NCBI RefSeq assembly: GCF_025836975.1
Contig: NZ_CP107548.1
Location: forward strand, 992,001-1,056,000
Direction of reading: 5' to 3'
Source: Pollutimonas sp. M17
GTDB lineage: Bacteria; Pseudomonadota; Gammaproteobacteria; Burkholderiales; Burkholderiaceae_B
Length of the DNA: 64,000 nt
The notes beneath the pieces are model-generated. The model had not been told where the DNA came from. It was given only the letters and a program-made list of their open reading frames with translations, and did no database searches. The position numbers were made by a program, and so were the translations under genes. Below are positions 39,381-49,462 of this stretch, in pieces (the first letter of the stretch is position 1; each line of letters begins with the position of its first letter).

Positions 39381-40249
39381 CTGATAGCTTGTGGTTCATG
39401 CTCAAGGCCCTGTTTCTTGGCCTGATCGAAGGTTTCACCGAATTCATCCCCGTGTCCAGCACGGCCCATCTGCTGCTGATAGGCGACTGGATCGATTTTT
39501 CATCCGGCAACGACAAGGTATTCGAAGTCGTCATCCAGTTCGGCTCCATCCTGGCGGTCATGTGGATATTCCGGGCGCGCCTGTGGCAGTTGATACGCGG
39601 GACGCTGGCCGGAGAACGCAGCGAAGTCCTGTTCCTGCGCAATCTGCTCATTGCCTTCCTGCCCGCGGCGGTCATAGGCGCGATCATGATCAAGCAGATC
39701 AAGGCGTTGTTCCATAGCCCGGCGGTATTCGTGTTCACCCTGGTGGTGGGCGGACTGATCATGCTGTGGGTGGAACGCAAGCCCCAGTATGCCAAGCACG
39801 CCGACCCAGCGCAGGCGCCCGGACCCGGCGACAGCATGTCCTCGCAGCGGGCCACCGCCCACGCGCTGGAGGAGATCAGCTGGAAGCAGGCGCTGGTGGT
39901 GGGATTTGCCCAATGTCTGGCCATGGTGCCCGGGACATCGCGTTCGGGGGCCACGATCATCAGCGGCATGATGGCGGGCATCCAGCGCAAGACCGCCACC
40001 GAGTTTTCATTCTTCCTGGCCATGCCCACCATGCTGGCGGCCACGGTCTACGACCTGTACCGCAACAGCGGCGCGCTGGACGACACGCAATTGACGGCCA
40101 TCGCCGTGGGCTTCGTGGCCGCGTTCGTCAGCGCCCTGGTGGTGGTGCGGGCCGTGCTGCGCTTTGTTTCGCGGCGCACCTACCGGCCCTTTGCCTGGTA
40201 CCGCATCGCCCTGGGGGCGGTGGTGCTGATCTGGCTGCTGGCGCGCTGA
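39377..40249 (+). CDS. uppP: undecaprenyl-diphosphatase
   Basis: 290 residues, about eight membrane segments. Catalytic motifs are [17 protein letters not shown] (first) and [15 protein letters not shown] (second), both intact. The enzyme regenerates undecaprenyl phosphate for peptidoglycan and O-antigen synthesis. ATG 39377 overlaps the TerC-gene stop by four bases. A 45-residue hydrophilic loop about residues 132-170 is somewhat long. Confidence 0.95.
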   Translation: MTDSLWFMLKALFLGLIEGFTEFIPVSSTAHLLLIGDWIDFSSGNDKVFEVVIQFGSILAVMWIFRARLWQLIRGTLAGERSEVLFLRNLLIAFLPAAVIGAIMIKQIKALFHSPAVFVFTLVVGGLIMLWVERKPQYAKHADPAQAPGPGDSMSSQRATAHALEEISWKQALVVGFAQCLAMVPGTSRSGATIISGMMAGIQRKTATEFSFFLAMPTMLAATVYDLYRNSGALDDTQLTAIAVGFVAAFVSALVVVRAVLRFVSRRTYRPFAWYRIALGAVVLIWLLAR

Positions 40250-40295
40250 CCGGCTGCGGTGCTCATGACGGCTTGTACGGCTGATGATATAAGCA

Positions 40296-40324
40296 TTTGC
40301 CGCAAGCTCGCATGACGATATAAT
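40296..40324 (+). promoter_or_regulatory. sigma-70 promoter of the carbonic anhydrase gene
   Basis: TTTGCC (40296-40301), a 17-base spacer and a consensus TATAAT (40319-40324), 42 bases before the chosen start codon. Confidence 0.65.
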
Positions 40325-40366
40325 TTGCCGCTGGAATTTGTTACTAATTTTATGGGACGAGACGCC

Positions 40367-41056
40367 ATGTCCGCCGATTGCTGTCAGAATAATCTAAGGG
40401 ATATTTCGCATTTCGAGGCGGCCGTCCTCCGTTTCCGCAGCGAATACTACAAACATTCGCCCGAGCTGATGCATGCGCTGTCCACCAAGGGACAGGCTCC
40501 CGCCACCCTGATCATCGCATGCAGCGATTCCCGGGTGGATACGGGGGTGCTGCTGTCCGCCGAACCCGGCGAGTTGTTCACCGTGCGCAATGTGGCCAAC
40601 CTGGTTCCGCCCTACCAGCAGGGTTCCGGCCTGCACGGAACGGGCGCGGCGATCGAGTATGCGGTGCGCGATCTCAAGGTGGACCACATCATCGTGCTGG
40701 GCCACGCGCAGTGCGGCGGCATCAAGGCCATGCTGGCGACGGCCGACGGACATCCGCCCGACCGGGAATTCGTCGGCGAATGGGTGTCGATGGCCATGAA
40801 CGCCACCGAGCTCTACCTGAACGCCGACAAGCCCGAGGAGCGCCAGAAGGTCTCGCTGGAGCTGCTCAAAGAGAACCCAGGCCTGGCCGAGCGCGCCGCG
40901 GTGACCGGCTCGCTGCACAATCTGCTTACCTATCCGTGGATCAAGGAACGTGTCGATCAGGGCACGCTGGCCCTGCACGGCTGGTGGTTCGACCTTGAAA
41001 CCGGCGACCTCTGGCGAACCGATCCCGGTACGATGCAGCTTTTGCCCGTCATTTGA
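40367..41056 (+). CDS. beta-class carbonic anhydrase
   Basis: 229 residues from ATG 40367. Zinc ligands are visible in ACSDSRVDTGVL (Cys and the Asp-Arg dyad) and LGHAQCGGIKA (His, Cys). It interconverts CO2 and bicarbonate, supplying bicarbonate for carboxylases such as acetyl-CoA carboxylase. GGACGAG upstream supports ATG 40367; ATG 40352 in the same frame would add five residues. A consensus promoter precedes it. Confidence 0.9.
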   Translation: MSADCCQNNLRDISHFEAAVLRFRSEYYKHSPELMHALSTKGQAPATLIIACSDSRVDTGVLLSAEPGELFTVRNVANLVPPYQQGSGLHGTGAAIEYAVRDLKVDHIIVLGHAQCGGIKAMLATADGHPPDREFVGEWVSMAMNATELYLNADKPEERQKVSLELLKENPGLAERAAVTGSLHNLLTYPWIKERVDQGTLALHGWWFDLETGDLWRTDPGTMQLLPVI

Positions 41057-41111
41057 CGTATGGGAAAGCATGGCGCCCATCCTTTCAAAAGCACACAGGG
41101 AGGGATGACGC

Positions 41112-42833
41112 ATGCGTAAGCCCGACAACATCGTCTACTGGATCAACGACCGCCTGCCCGTGCCCACGGCGCTGGGCCTGGTGCTGCAGCAAATGGCCTT
41201 CCTGGGCGCCTTGCTGGTGGTGCCCAATCTGTTCCTGCACGAAACCGGCTTCCATCTTGCATCCAGCAATTTCCTGGACGTCGCCGCCGCCTCGCTGATC
41301 GCCAGCGCCTTCTCGATACTGCTGCAGATACTGAACCGCTGGGGCATAGGATCGGGCTATTACTATCCGCTGCAAGCCACGCCCACGGTATTCGCGGTCA
41401 TGTTCCTGGCCAGCAGCCACCCGGGCGGCTTGCCCCTGGCCTACGGCATGGTATGCATAGCGGGGCTGACCCAACTGGTCTTCAGCGTCGTCATCGTCCG
41501 CCTGCGCAGCATCTTCACCGTCGAGATCGCCGGGCTCATGGTGATGCTGACCGGGGTCAGCATCGGCCAGATAGGCCTGAAGCTGCTGTTCCATTCGCCC
41601 GACGGATCGGGCGCATCGAATATCGAACTCAGCGCGGCGGCGTTCACCCTGTTTGTCATGGTGTACTGCCACATCTGGCTGAGATCCCGCCTGCGGCTGT
41701 TCGCCGCGCTGTTCGGCCTGCTGGCGGGCAGCGTGCTGGCCGGCGTGCTGGGCCTGATCCAGCCGGAGAGCCTGTCGTATATTTCCGCCGTCCCGTGGCT
41801 GCGCATGCCGACGCTTCCGGCCTTCGGCTGGGATTTCGATGCGAGCATGGTGCTGCCTTATATGCTGATCGGGCTGACCTTTTCATTGATATCCGTCGGC
41901 ACCCAGACGGTGGCCCAGCGCACGGCCGACGTGGACTGGCACAGGCCGGACCTGCGCGCCTATGGCCGCGGATTGCGGGCGGAAGGCCTGACGCACATAG
42001 TGGCCTCCTTCATCAATGCGATGCCGCAGTCGGCCAGCGGCGGCGCGGTGGGCCTGGCGGCAAGCTCGGGCTGCGCCAGCCGCTACCTGGGTTACTGGGT
42101 GGCGGGCTTTCTGGTCGTCACCGCGTTTTGTTCCAAGTTGATCATCTTGTGGCTGTTGGTGCCCGGACCGGTCATTTCCGCATTGCTGCTGTACCTGGCC
42201 GCCTTCCTGTTGATGGCGGGGCTGAAACTGGTGGCCTCGCGCATGCTGGACGACAGGCGCTCCCTGGCCCTGGGCGTGGGCCTGATCGTGGGTGTGTCGC
42301 ATCGCTACATCGTGGCCGGGCTGGAATATCAACCTTTGGCGGGTTTCATGGACCTGGCGGGCGTGACCAACGGCACGTTGGTGGCCTTGATCCTGACCAT
42401 GCTGTTCCGCCTGGGCGCTTCGCGCCGTACGCGGCAGGCATTCAAGCTGGATGCCACCACGGCCGACGACCTGAACCGGTTCATGGAGAATCAGGGGCGC
42501 CTGTGGGGCGCCAGGCGCGATGCCGTGCAGCGCGCCGAGCAGGCGGTATGGCAGGCCTTCGACCTCCTGGCGCACAGCGGCCGGATCTCTCCCGAGCAGG
42601 CCGAACTGGAAGTCACGACGCGTTTCGACGAATACGCCCTGCGGGTCAGGTTTTCGTACAAGGGCGAGGCCTTGCCGGCCCCCCGCGACGCGGCGCCCGG
42701 CGCCGACGCCATGATCAACGATCCCGACGCCACGGCGCACATGACCGCTTACCTTTTAAGCCGGCTTGCGCGCCGCGTACAGGTGCGCCAGCGCGGCGAT
42801 ATCGCCGGGCTTCAGCTGGACTTCGACGCCTGA
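41112..42833 (+). CDS. NCS2-family nucleobase permease with C-terminal extension
   Basis: 573 residues. Residues 1-440 have about 12-14 membrane segments and NCS2 landmarks (YYYPLQATPTVFAVMFLA, FINAMPQSASGGAVGLAASS). Members move xanthine, uric acid or uracil with protons or sodium. About 130 residues after the last membrane segment (FKLDATTADDLNRFMENQG onward) are soluble and not part of the usual NCS2 fold. The gene ends inside the 3' end of the convergent lpxH (22-base overlap). Substrate unknown. Confidence 0.82.
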   Translation: MRKPDNIVYWINDRLPVPTALGLVLQQMAFLGALLVVPNLFLHETGFHLASSNFLDVAAASLIASAFSILLQILNRWGIGSGYYYPLQATPTVFAVMFLASSHPGGLPLAYGMVCIAGLTQLVFSVVIVRLRSIFTVEIAGLMVMLTGVSIGQIGLKLLFHSPDGSGASNIELSAAAFTLFVMVYCHIWLRSRLRLFAALFGLLAGSVLAGVLGLIQPESLSYISAVPWLRMPTLPAFGWDFDASMVLPYMLIGLTFSLISVGTQTVAQRTADVDWHRPDLRAYGRGLRAEGLTHIVASFINAMPQSASGGAVGLAASSGCASRYLGYWVAGFLVVTAFCSKLIILWLLVPGPVISALLLYLAAFLLMAGLKLVASRMLDDRRSLALGVGLIVGVSHRYIVAGLEYQPLAGFMDLAGVTNGTLVALILTMLFRLGASRRTRQAFKLDATTADDLNRFMENQGRLWGARRDAVQRAEQAVWQAFDLLAHSGRISPEQAELEVTTRFDEYALRVRFSYKGEALPAPRDAAPGADAMINDPDATAHMTAYLLSRLARRVQVRQRGDIAGLQLDFDA

Positions 42834-43615
42834 TTCAAATGCGGGCCGGCGGCATCGATCGCCAGCCAGCCGCCGCGCGGGTCGCCGCCGTGGTCGTAAT
42901 CCCAGTCGGGCAGCACATAGCGGCGGCGCTCCCTTCCGTCGACCATCAGGCGATGGACCTGGGGGCGGTGGGTGTGGCCGTGCACCATGATGTCGGCGTC
43001 GGCGCCTGAAAATGCCCGCTCGATGGCCGCCGGGCTGACGTCCATGATGCTCATGGGCTTGTGGCGATTGGACGCCATGCTGCGCCGGCGCGCCAGGTCG
43101 GCGATGCCGCGCCGGGCGGAGAGGCTCAGGCGCATGAAAAGCCATTGCACCGCGGGACAGCGCACGAGCCGGCGAAAGCGCTGGTAGCCCCGGTCCTCGG
43201 TGCAGTATTCGTCGCCATGCGACAGCAGGATCAGGCCGGCGTCAGTGTCCAGGCATACGCTGTCGGGCAATATCTGGGCGCCGACATCCCCGGCCAGCAC
43301 GCGCCCCATCAGGAAGTCGCGGTTGCCGCGGCCCAGCCACAGCGGTATTTTTTCAGAGACCTGCCTGAATTTTTCCAGCGTTTCGGACAGCCAGGAAGGG
43401 GGTTCCGACAGCGCCAGGTCGTCGCCTATCCATGCGTCGAAGATGTCGCCGCATAAAATCAAGGCATCCGCCTTGGCGCATGCCTGATCCAGAAACTGAT
43501 GGAAAGCGCGGGCGGTGGCTGGCGTATTCGGCCCCAGATGGATGTCCGAGGCGATCCAGACCGTGCCCGCCAGCCGCAGCTTATTCAACGACCGTGGCTT
43601 TCTCGATAAGGACAT
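42812..43615 (-). CDS. lpxH: UDP-2,3-diacylglucosamine diphosphatase
   Basis: 267 residues, calcineurin-like phosphoesterase. Metal-binding motifs are [42 protein letters not shown] and [12 protein letters not shown]. It hydrolyses UDP-2,3-diacylglucosamine to lipid X in lipid A synthesis. The start lies 35 bases inside the end of the cyclophilin gene; a slightly later start is possible. Confidence 0.93.
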   Translation of the reverse strand: MSLSRKPRSLNKLRLAGTVWIASDIHLGPNTPATARAFHQFLDQACAKADALILCGDIFDAWIGDDLALSEPPSWLSETLEKFRQVSEKIPLWLGRGNRDFLMGRVLAGDVGAQILPDSVCLDTDAGLILLSHGDEYCTEDRGYQRFRRLVRCPAVQWLFMRLSLSARRGIADLARRRSMASNRHKPMSIMDVSPAAIERAFSGADADIMVHGHTHRPQVHRLMVDGRERRRYVLPDWDYDHGGDPRGGWLAIDAAGPHLNQASKSS

Positions 43616-44228
43616 CTTCGGCCGGAACGTCTTGGTGGAAGCCCTTGTTGCCGGTTTTCACCGTTTTGATCTTGTCCACGACCTCGGTGCCCTCGACGAC
43701 CTTGCCGAACACGGCATAGCCCCAGCCGTTGGGCGTGGGCGAGGTGAAGTTCAGGAAATCGTTGTCGGCCACGTTGATGAAGAACTGGGCCGTGGCGGAA
43801 TGGGGATCGGCGGTGCGCGCCATGGCCAGGGTGTAGCGATTGTTCTTCAGGCCGTTGTTGGCTTCGTTTTCAATGGGGGCATGGGTCTGCTTCTGCTTCA
43901 TGCCGGCATCGAAGCCGCCGCCCTGGACCATGAAATTATTGATGACGCGATGGAAAATGGTGCCGTCGTAGAAGCCTTCCTTGACGTAGGTCAGGAAGTT
44001 TTCAACGGTCTTGGGCGCTTTTTCGGCATCCAGTTCGATAAGGATGTCGCCCTGGCTGGTTTGCAGTTTGACGCGGGGAGTTGTGCTCATAGATTTACCT
44101 TGAGTAGGGGATGGTGAGGCCGCTTGCGCGACACTGCCCAGGCACAGGGCGAGCGACGCGGCGCAAGCAAGGCCGAAAACGCGCAGCGATGGGCCGAGCG
44201 GTCGGATAAGTAGTGAAATAAGATGCAT
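43581..44228 (-). CDS. cyclophilin-type peptidyl-prolyl isomerase with signal peptide
   Basis: 215 residues. A signal peptide (about 1-36, [17 protein letters not shown]) precedes a cyclophilin domain with [34 protein letters not shown] and [13 protein letters not shown]. Catalytic Arg, Phe and the Trp of the binding site are present. A second ATG at 44090 ([11 protein letters not shown]), preceded by AAGG, would give a cytoplasmic PpiB-like form without the signal. It assists protein folding by Pro isomerisation. Confidence 0.92.
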   Translation of the reverse strand: MHLISLLIRPLGPSLRVFGLACAASLALCLGSVAQAASPSPTQGKSMSTTPRVKLQTSQGDILIELDAEKAPKTVENFLTYVKEGFYDGTIFHRVINNFMVQGGGFDAGMKQKQTHAPIENEANNGLKNNRYTLAMARTADPHSATAQFFINVADNDFLNFTSPTPNGWGYAVFGKVVEGTEVVDKIKTVKTGNKGFHQDVPAEDVLIEKATVVE

Positions 44229-44268
44229 GCTGATGTTGCCTGGACGATTGCGAAGTAATGGAATAGGG

Positions 44269-44979
44269 TTATTTTTTCAGGACTTCCGCGGTCTGCTCGG
44301 CCTTGGACCGGGCGCTGCCCACGCCCAGCCGGGCGGCGTTGCGAAAGGATTCCTGTGCAAGCATAAGCTGTACCTGCCCCAGGTTGGCCTTGGCGGTACC
44401 GTAGTTCGGATTGGCCGCCAGCGACATCGACAAGGCGTCGCGCGCCATGTCCAGCTTGCCCTGCTTGACGTATTCCGCCGCCAGATTGTTCCAGGGTTCC
44501 GGCAGTTCCGGATAGAGCGTGGTCATTTGGCGATAGAGGTCGATGGCCTGGTCATGGCGGCCCAGCGCCGCCAGTGCCCGGCCGTGCAGGAACATCAGCT
44601 GGACGTCGGTGCCGATGCCGCCCTGTTGTTCCAGCTGGGCGGTCCGTTTCTGGATGACTTGCAGTGCTTCTTCGTTGCGGCCTTGATCCAGCATCTGGCT
44701 GATGCGATCGGTGATCTGCGAAGCCGTCAGGGGGATTTCCGTGTCGACGCCGGGCGTCAGGGCCTCCAGCAGCCTGGCCAGCCCTTTCCAGCCGCCTTCG
44801 GCGGGAGGCGGATCATTGAACAGCTTGTCGCCGGTAACGGCCTTGCCTGGATCATTTTCCAGTGACGCGTTAAGATCGACCTGCGGTACGGGGCCGGGCG
44901 CCTGCGCCGTGGCGGCCTGGACCGAAAGCCCGCCCAGAACCAGGGCGATCGCGACTGCGGGGCTCAAAATTCGAAACAC
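44269..44979 (-). CDS. periplasmic tetratricopeptide repeat protein
   Basis: 236 residues with a signal peptide (cut near VQA-ATAQA). At least three TPR units are visible in the second half ([55 protein letters not shown]). TPRs make protein contacts. Its partner is not clear from context; the cyclophilin gene follows on the same strand 40 bases away. Confidence 0.8.
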   Translation of the reverse strand: MFRILSPAVAIALVLGGLSVQAATAQAPGPVPQVDLNASLENDPGKAVTGDKLFNDPPPAEGGWKGLARLLEALTPGVDTEIPLTASQITDRISQMLDQGRNEEALQVIQKRTAQLEQQGGIGTDVQLMFLHGRALAALGRHDQAIDLYRQMTTLYPELPEPWNNLAAEYVKQGKLDMARDALSMSLAANPNYGTAKANLGQVQLMLAQESFRNAARLGVGSARSKAEQTAEVLKK

Positions 44980-45074
44980 AGCTTATGCGCCTATATGTAA
45001 GGGTTGTGTTGACGGCATGGCAGCGGCATTGAATAAAAAACGGGCCGCGCGGGCCAGCGTCGGTTTTGTCCGCT

Positions 45075-45083
45075 TGCTATACT
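45075..45083 (+). promoter_or_regulatory. extended -10 promoter candidate of cysS
   Basis: TGCTATACT: a TG motif one base before a near-consensus -10 (TATACT), about 110 bases before the cysS start. No good -35 hexamer is seen, as is usual for extended -10 promoters. Confidence 0.4.
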
Positions 45084-45192
45084 TATCGACCGCCATTTTA
45101 GCCTTGCTTGCCGGCTCGCGCCGAGTTTACCGCAACCGGGCCTGTACCGATCGGGCCCGTAATCGTATTTACAGACAGACATTTACCTGCAC

Positions 45193-46641
45193 ATGCTGCA
45201 CATTTATAACACCCTTTCACGCGCCAAAGAGCCATTGAAAACCGCAGAACCGGGCAAAGTCGGCATGTATGTATGCGGCATGACGGTCTACGATTTCTGC
45301 CATCTGGGCCATGCGCGCATGCTGGTGAGTTTCGACGTGGTGCAGCGCTGGCTGCGCCACAGCGGCTACCAGGTCAGGTATGTGCGCAACATCACCGATA
45401 TCGACGACAAGATCATACGGCGCGCGGTGGAAAGCGGCCGCAAGATGGGCGAGGTCACGTCCTTTTATATCGACGCGATGCATGCCGATGAGCGCGCGCT
45501 GGGCGTGCAGCCTCCCGACGTGGAACCCCGCGCCACGGCCTACGTGGGCGACATGCTCGGCATCATCAAGCGCCTGGAAGACAATGGCCTGGCCTATCAG
45601 TCCGAAGACGGCGATGTCAACTACGCCGTGCGCGATTTTCCCGGCTACGGCAAGCTGTCGGGCAAGTCGCTGGACGACTTGCGCGCCGGTGAAAGGGTGG
45701 CCGTGGCATCGGCCAAGCGCGACCCGCTGGATTTCGTCCTGTGGAAGGCCGCCAAGGCCGACGAACCGTCCGAATCCAAATGGGAATCGCCCTATGGCCT
45801 GGGCCGGCCCGGCTGGCATATCGAATGCTCGGCCATGAGCCATGCGCTGCTGGGCCAGCCGCTGGACATCCACGGGGGCGGTCCGGACCTGAAATTTCCG
45901 CACCACGAGAATGAAATCGCCCAGACCGAAGGTGCTTTCGGCGGCACGATGGCCTCGGTCTGGATGCATTGCGGACCGCTCATGGTCGATGCCGACAAGA
46001 TGTCGAAATCGCTGGGCAACTTTCGCACCATACGTGCCACGATTGCGGCCGACCCGCAATTGCCGGACGACCAGGCCGCGTACGGCGTGAATCCGCGCGA
46101 AGCCGAGATGCTGCGTTTTTTCATCGTGCGCAACCATTACCGCAGTCCGCAGAATTACGCGCCGGACAATCTGTTCGATGCGCAGAACGCGCTGGATCGC
46201 CTGTACCAGACCTTGCACAATGTGCCGGCCGTGGACGCCGGGATCGACTGGAGCCATCCCGCATCGCAATCGTTCCGCGCGGCCATGGACGACGATTTCA
46301 ACACGTCCGGCGCCGTTGCGGCCCTGTTCGAACTGGCCGGCGAGGCCAACCGCGACGGGTCCGGCCAGGCCTCGGGCCTGATGCGCGCCCTGGGCGGCAT
46401 ACTGGGCCTGCTGCAATCCGATCCGGCCGCCTACCTGCAATCGCCCACCCGTTATCATCGGGGAGCGGCGGCGGCCGAAACGCTGTCCGGCGAGCGCATC
46501 CAGGAATTGATCGGTGAGCGCGCCGCGGCGAAGAAAGATCGCAATTTTGCCGAGGCCGACCGCATTCGCGATGTATTGCAGGCAGCCGGCATCGAACTCG
46601 AAGATAAAGCGGGCGGCGTCACCCAATGGCGTCGGGCTTGA
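45193..46641 (+). CDS. cysS: cysteinyl-tRNA synthetase
   Basis: 482 residues, class I synthetase. The HIGH-equivalent is HLGHAR in [16 protein letters not shown] (about 36-41); the KMSKS loop is [15 protein letters not shown] (about 268-281). Zinc ligands are in [23 protein letters not shown] and [10 protein letters not shown]. The anticodon-binding helical C-terminus is complete. It charges tRNA-Cys. Confidence 0.96.
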   Translation: MLHIYNTLSRAKEPLKTAEPGKVGMYVCGMTVYDFCHLGHARMLVSFDVVQRWLRHSGYQVRYVRNITDIDDKIIRRAVESGRKMGEVTSFYIDAMHADERALGVQPPDVEPRATAYVGDMLGIIKRLEDNGLAYQSEDGDVNYAVRDFPGYGKLSGKSLDDLRAGERVAVASAKRDPLDFVLWKAAKADEPSESKWESPYGLGRPGWHIECSAMSHALLGQPLDIHGGGPDLKFPHHENEIAQTEGAFGGTMASVWMHCGPLMVDADKMSKSLGNFRTIRATIAADPQLPDDQAAYGVNPREAEMLRFFIVRNHYRSPQNYAPDNLFDAQNALDRLYQTLHNVPAVDAGIDWSHPASQSFRAAMDDDFNTSGAVAALFELAGEANRDGSGQASGLMRALGGILGLLQSDPAAYLQSPTRYHRGAAAAETLSGERIQELIGERAAAKKDRNFAEADRIRDVLQAAGIELEDKAGGVTQWRRA

Positions 46642-46655
46642 GGAAGGGGAGGGTC

Positions 46656-47303
46656 ATGTCAGAAAGCCTAGTCGCAGGGCATGAGAAGCCGGGTTTTTGG
46701 GACGAAGCGTCCACCGAGCTCATGGGTCGCGACCGCATCCTTAGAAAGCTGATCCCGCGCCACAAGTCCGAGTGGCTGGCTCCGGCGGCCCCGCCGTTCG
46801 TGACCCTGGCGCGCGCCATCGTCGGCCACCAGATATCCGTCAAGGCGGCCGACGCCATGTGGCAGCGCTTTACCGAGGCCTGCGGCCGGGATCCGTCCCC
46901 GCGTTGCGTCATCCGGCTGGCCGAAACCGACATTCGCCTGTCCGGCCTGTCCAAGCGCAAGGCCGAATACATCCTCGACCTAGCCACGCATTTTTCCGAA
47001 AAAAAGATAAAACCCGCTTCCTGGAGCGCCATGGACGATGAGGCGGTGATCGCCGACTTGTGCGCCATACGCGGCATCGGGCGCTGGACCGCCGAGATGT
47101 TTCTTATCTTCAACCTGCAGCGGCCCGACGTCCTTCCGCTGGACGACGCGAGTCTGTTGAAGGCAATTTCGTTACACTACTTTAGCGGTGAGCCCGTTTC
47201 GCGTTTCGAGGCACGGGAAGTTGCCCAGGCATGGGCGCCGTGGCGCACGGTGGCGACCTGGTACCTGTGGCGCAGCCTTGATCCCGCCTCGGTGCAGTAC
47301 TGA
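46656..47303 (+). CDS. AlkA-like DNA-3-methyladenine glycosylase II
   Basis: 215 residues, HhH-GPD superfamily. The helix-hairpin-helix is AIRGIGRWTAEMFLIF, with the catalytic Asp in LPLDDASLLKAI. There is no iron-sulfur Cys cluster, so AlkA-type rather than EndoIII-type. It removes alkylated purines from DNA. ATG 46656 was chosen (GGGGAGGG upstream); the frame is open back into cysS. Confidence 0.9.
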   Translation: MSESLVAGHEKPGFWDEASTELMGRDRILRKLIPRHKSEWLAPAAPPFVTLARAIVGHQISVKAADAMWQRFTEACGRDPSPRCVIRLAETDIRLSGLSKRKAEYILDLATHFSEKKIKPASWSAMDDEAVIADLCAIRGIGRWTAEMFLIFNLQRPDVLPLDDASLLKAISLHYFSGEPVSRFEAREVAQAWAPWRTVATWYLWRSLDPASVQY

Positions 47304-47340
47304 CCCAACGCGAATGCTCTAATCTGGATACCAAGCCCTT

Positions 47341-48303
47341 ATGCGTAATACCTTCCTGGAATTTGAACAGCCTCTGGCCGAGCTCGAAAACAAGATCGAA
47401 GAGCTGCGTTTCGTTCAGACCGATTCAGCCGTCGATATCTCGGAAGAGGTCGGGCGGCTGCAGCAGAAGAACCAGGCGCTTGCCAAAAGCATTTATGCCA
47501 AGCTCACGCCGTGGCAGACGGCCCTGGTGGCGCGTCATCCGCAAAGGCCCTATACGCTGGACTACGTGCGTGAAATCTTCACCGACTTCCACGAAATGCA
47601 CGGCGACCGCATGTATGCCGACGACCTGTCCATCGTGGGCGGGCTGGCGCGCTTCAACGGCACGCCGTGCATGGTCGTCGGCCATCAGAAAGGGCGCGAC
47701 ACCAAAGAGCGCGCCATGCGCAACTTCGGCATGCCCCGTCCCGAGGGCTACCGCAAGGCCCTGCGCCTGATGCGCCTGGCCGAGAAGTTCCAGCTGCCGG
47801 TCTTCACCTTCGTCGACACGCCGGGCGCCTACCCGGGCATAGGCGCCGAAGAGCGCGGGCAGTCCGAAGCCATCGGCCACAACCTGTATGCCATGGCCGA
47901 GCTCAAGGTGCCCATCATTTCCACCATCATCGGCGAAGGCGGCTCCGGCGGCGCGTTGGCCATCGCGGTGGGCGACGTGGTCATGATGTTGCAGTACTCC
48001 ACCTATGCCGTCATTTCGCCCGAAGGCTGCGCGTCGATTCTTTGGCGCAGCGCCGACAAGGCATCCACGGCGGCCGAGGCCCTGGCGATCACCGCGCCCC
48101 GCCTCAAAGAGCTGGGCCTGATCGACCGCATCGTCAATGAGCCGGTGGGCGGCGCCCATCGCGATCCCGTGGTGATGGCCCGCCAGCTCAGCCGCGCCTT
48201 GTCCGACTCCCTGCGCCAGCTGTCGGGCATGTCAACCGACCAGCTTATCGAGCAGCGCCTGCAACGCCTGATGTCCTACGGCCGCTTCCAGGAAGCGCGT
48301 TAG
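47341..48303 (+). CDS. accA: acetyl-CoA carboxylase carboxyltransferase subunit alpha
   Basis: 320 residues, the usual AccA length. Landmarks are [18 protein letters not shown] at the start, [20 protein letters not shown] and the CoA/carboxybiotin-site stretch [20 protein letters not shown] with [15 protein letters not shown]. It forms the alpha2-beta2 carboxyltransferase with AccD to make malonyl-CoA for fatty acids. tilS follows 7 bases later, a common arrangement in Burkholderiales. Confidence 0.97.
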   Translation: MRNTFLEFEQPLAELENKIEELRFVQTDSAVDISEEVGRLQQKNQALAKSIYAKLTPWQTALVARHPQRPYTLDYVREIFTDFHEMHGDRMYADDLSIVGGLARFNGTPCMVVGHQKGRDTKERAMRNFGMPRPEGYRKALRLMRLAEKFQLPVFTFVDTPGAYPGIGAEERGQSEAIGHNLYAMAELKVPIISTIIGEGGSGGALAIAVGDVVMMLQYSTYAVISPEGCASILWRSADKASTAAEALAITAPRLKELGLIDRIVNEPVGGAHRDPVVMARQLSRALSDSLRQLSGMSTDQLIEQRLQRLMSYGRFQEAR

Positions 48304-48310
48304 GGCAGGC

Positions 48311-49345
48311 ATGCTTAGCGAGGGCTTCTGGCGCAGCTTCGGGTCTGCCGCCATGATCCAGGCGGTCGGCGATGCTCTTGCCGGCTTGCCGGAAAGCCCG
48401 GGGCGCATCGCCGTCGGCCTGAGCGGTGGGGCCGATTCCGCCATGCTGGCGGTGCATGCGGCCCTGCATGCCCGGCGCCACGGCATCGAATTGCATTGTT
48501 TCCATGTTCATCACGGCCTGCAAGCACCCGCGGACCGCTGGCAGGCGCATGCGCACGATCTTGCGCAAAGCCTGGAGTTGCCATGCCATAGCCTGACGGT
48601 GTCGGTCGACCTTGGCGCGGGCAGCGGCATCGAATCCGCCGCGCGCGACGCCCGCTATAAGGCGTTCGGCCAGTTGGCCGCCCTGGCCGGTGTGGAGCAT
48701 GTGCTGCTGGCCCACCACCGCAACGACCAGGCCGAAACCGTGCTGCTGCGCCTGTTGCGCGGCGCGGGGCCGACCGGCCTGGCCGCCATGGCGCCCGTGG
48801 TCCGGCGGGGCGGCCTGATCTATCTGAGGCCCTGGCTGGACATTGAACGGGCCGCCATACTGGAGCAGGCGCGGGCCTTTCAAGAGATCAGCGCTTGGGA
48901 GCCCGTGCAAGATCCCACCAATGCCGACGATCAATACACCCGCGCCGCGGTGCGCGAACGCCTGGCGCCCGAGCTGGATCGGCGCTGGCCGGGCTGGCAA
49001 GGCGCACTGGCCCGCCATGCCCGGCAGGGCGCCGAGGTCAGGGAAATTCTCGATGACGTGGCCCGGCAGGATTTCGAAGGGCTGGATCCGGGCGCGGACG
49101 GAAGGGATTTTTCGCTGGCCGCCTGGCGGCTGTTGTCCCGGCCCAGGCAGGCGCTGGTATTGCGGTATTGGCTGGCGCAATTGGGCCAGCGCATGCCGAC
49201 CGATGCACGGCTGCAGGATCTCATGCGGCAGATGCGCGGCCTGCATGCCCTGGGGCATGACAGACAGATGCGGGTCAGGCATGGGCAGGCCTTGATACGC
49301 TGCGTCAAAGGCCGCGTATTCCTGGATCTGCCGTTCGAGCGCTAA
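48311..49345 (+). CDS. tilS: tRNA(Ile)-lysidine synthetase
   Basis: 344 residues. The PP-loop ATPase motif GLSGGADSAMLAVHAA (SGGADS) sits near residue 36, followed by the family-specific HHGLQAPADRW and LLAHHRNDQAETVLLRLLRG. It converts C34 of tRNA-Ile2 to lysidine, needed to read AUA codons. It is shorter than E. coli TilS (about 430), lacking part of the C-terminal domains, as in several beta-proteobacteria. Confidence 0.93.
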   Translation: MLSEGFWRSFGSAAMIQAVGDALAGLPESPGRIAVGLSGGADSAMLAVHAALHARRHGIELHCFHVHHGLQAPADRWQAHAHDLAQSLELPCHSLTVSVDLGAGSGIESAARDARYKAFGQLAALAGVEHVLLAHHRNDQAETVLLRLLRGAGPTGLAAMAPVVRRGGLIYLRPWLDIERAAILEQARAFQEISAWEPVQDPTNADDQYTRAAVRERLAPELDRRWPGWQGALARHARQGAEVREILDDVARQDFEGLDPGADGRDFSLAAWRLLSRPRQALVLRYWLAQLGQRMPTDARLQDLMRQMRGLHALGHDRQMRVRHGQALIRCVKGRVFLDLPFER

Positions 49346-49385
49346 AAACGCCCCTCGCGAAACACGCTAAAATAGTCCGTTTTGC

Positions 49386-49414
49386 TTGTCCGGCGCGTTT
49401 GCGCCGTGCATAAA
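49386..49414 (+). promoter_or_regulatory. candidate lysC promoter
   Basis: TTGTCC (49386-49391), a 17-base spacer and CATAAA (49409-49414). The spacer itself contains GGCGC-GTTT-GCGCC, a small perfect hairpin or palindrome. Confidence 0.45.
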
Positions 49415-49462
49415 TGGTCCGGCACTCATCCGGATTGGTGTCTCTTTAACGCAGAGTAGAAG

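Noticed and set aside
45217-46626. 469-codon minus-strand frame opposite cysS
   Set aside because: Shadow of cysS, which has intact HIGH and KMSKS motifs.
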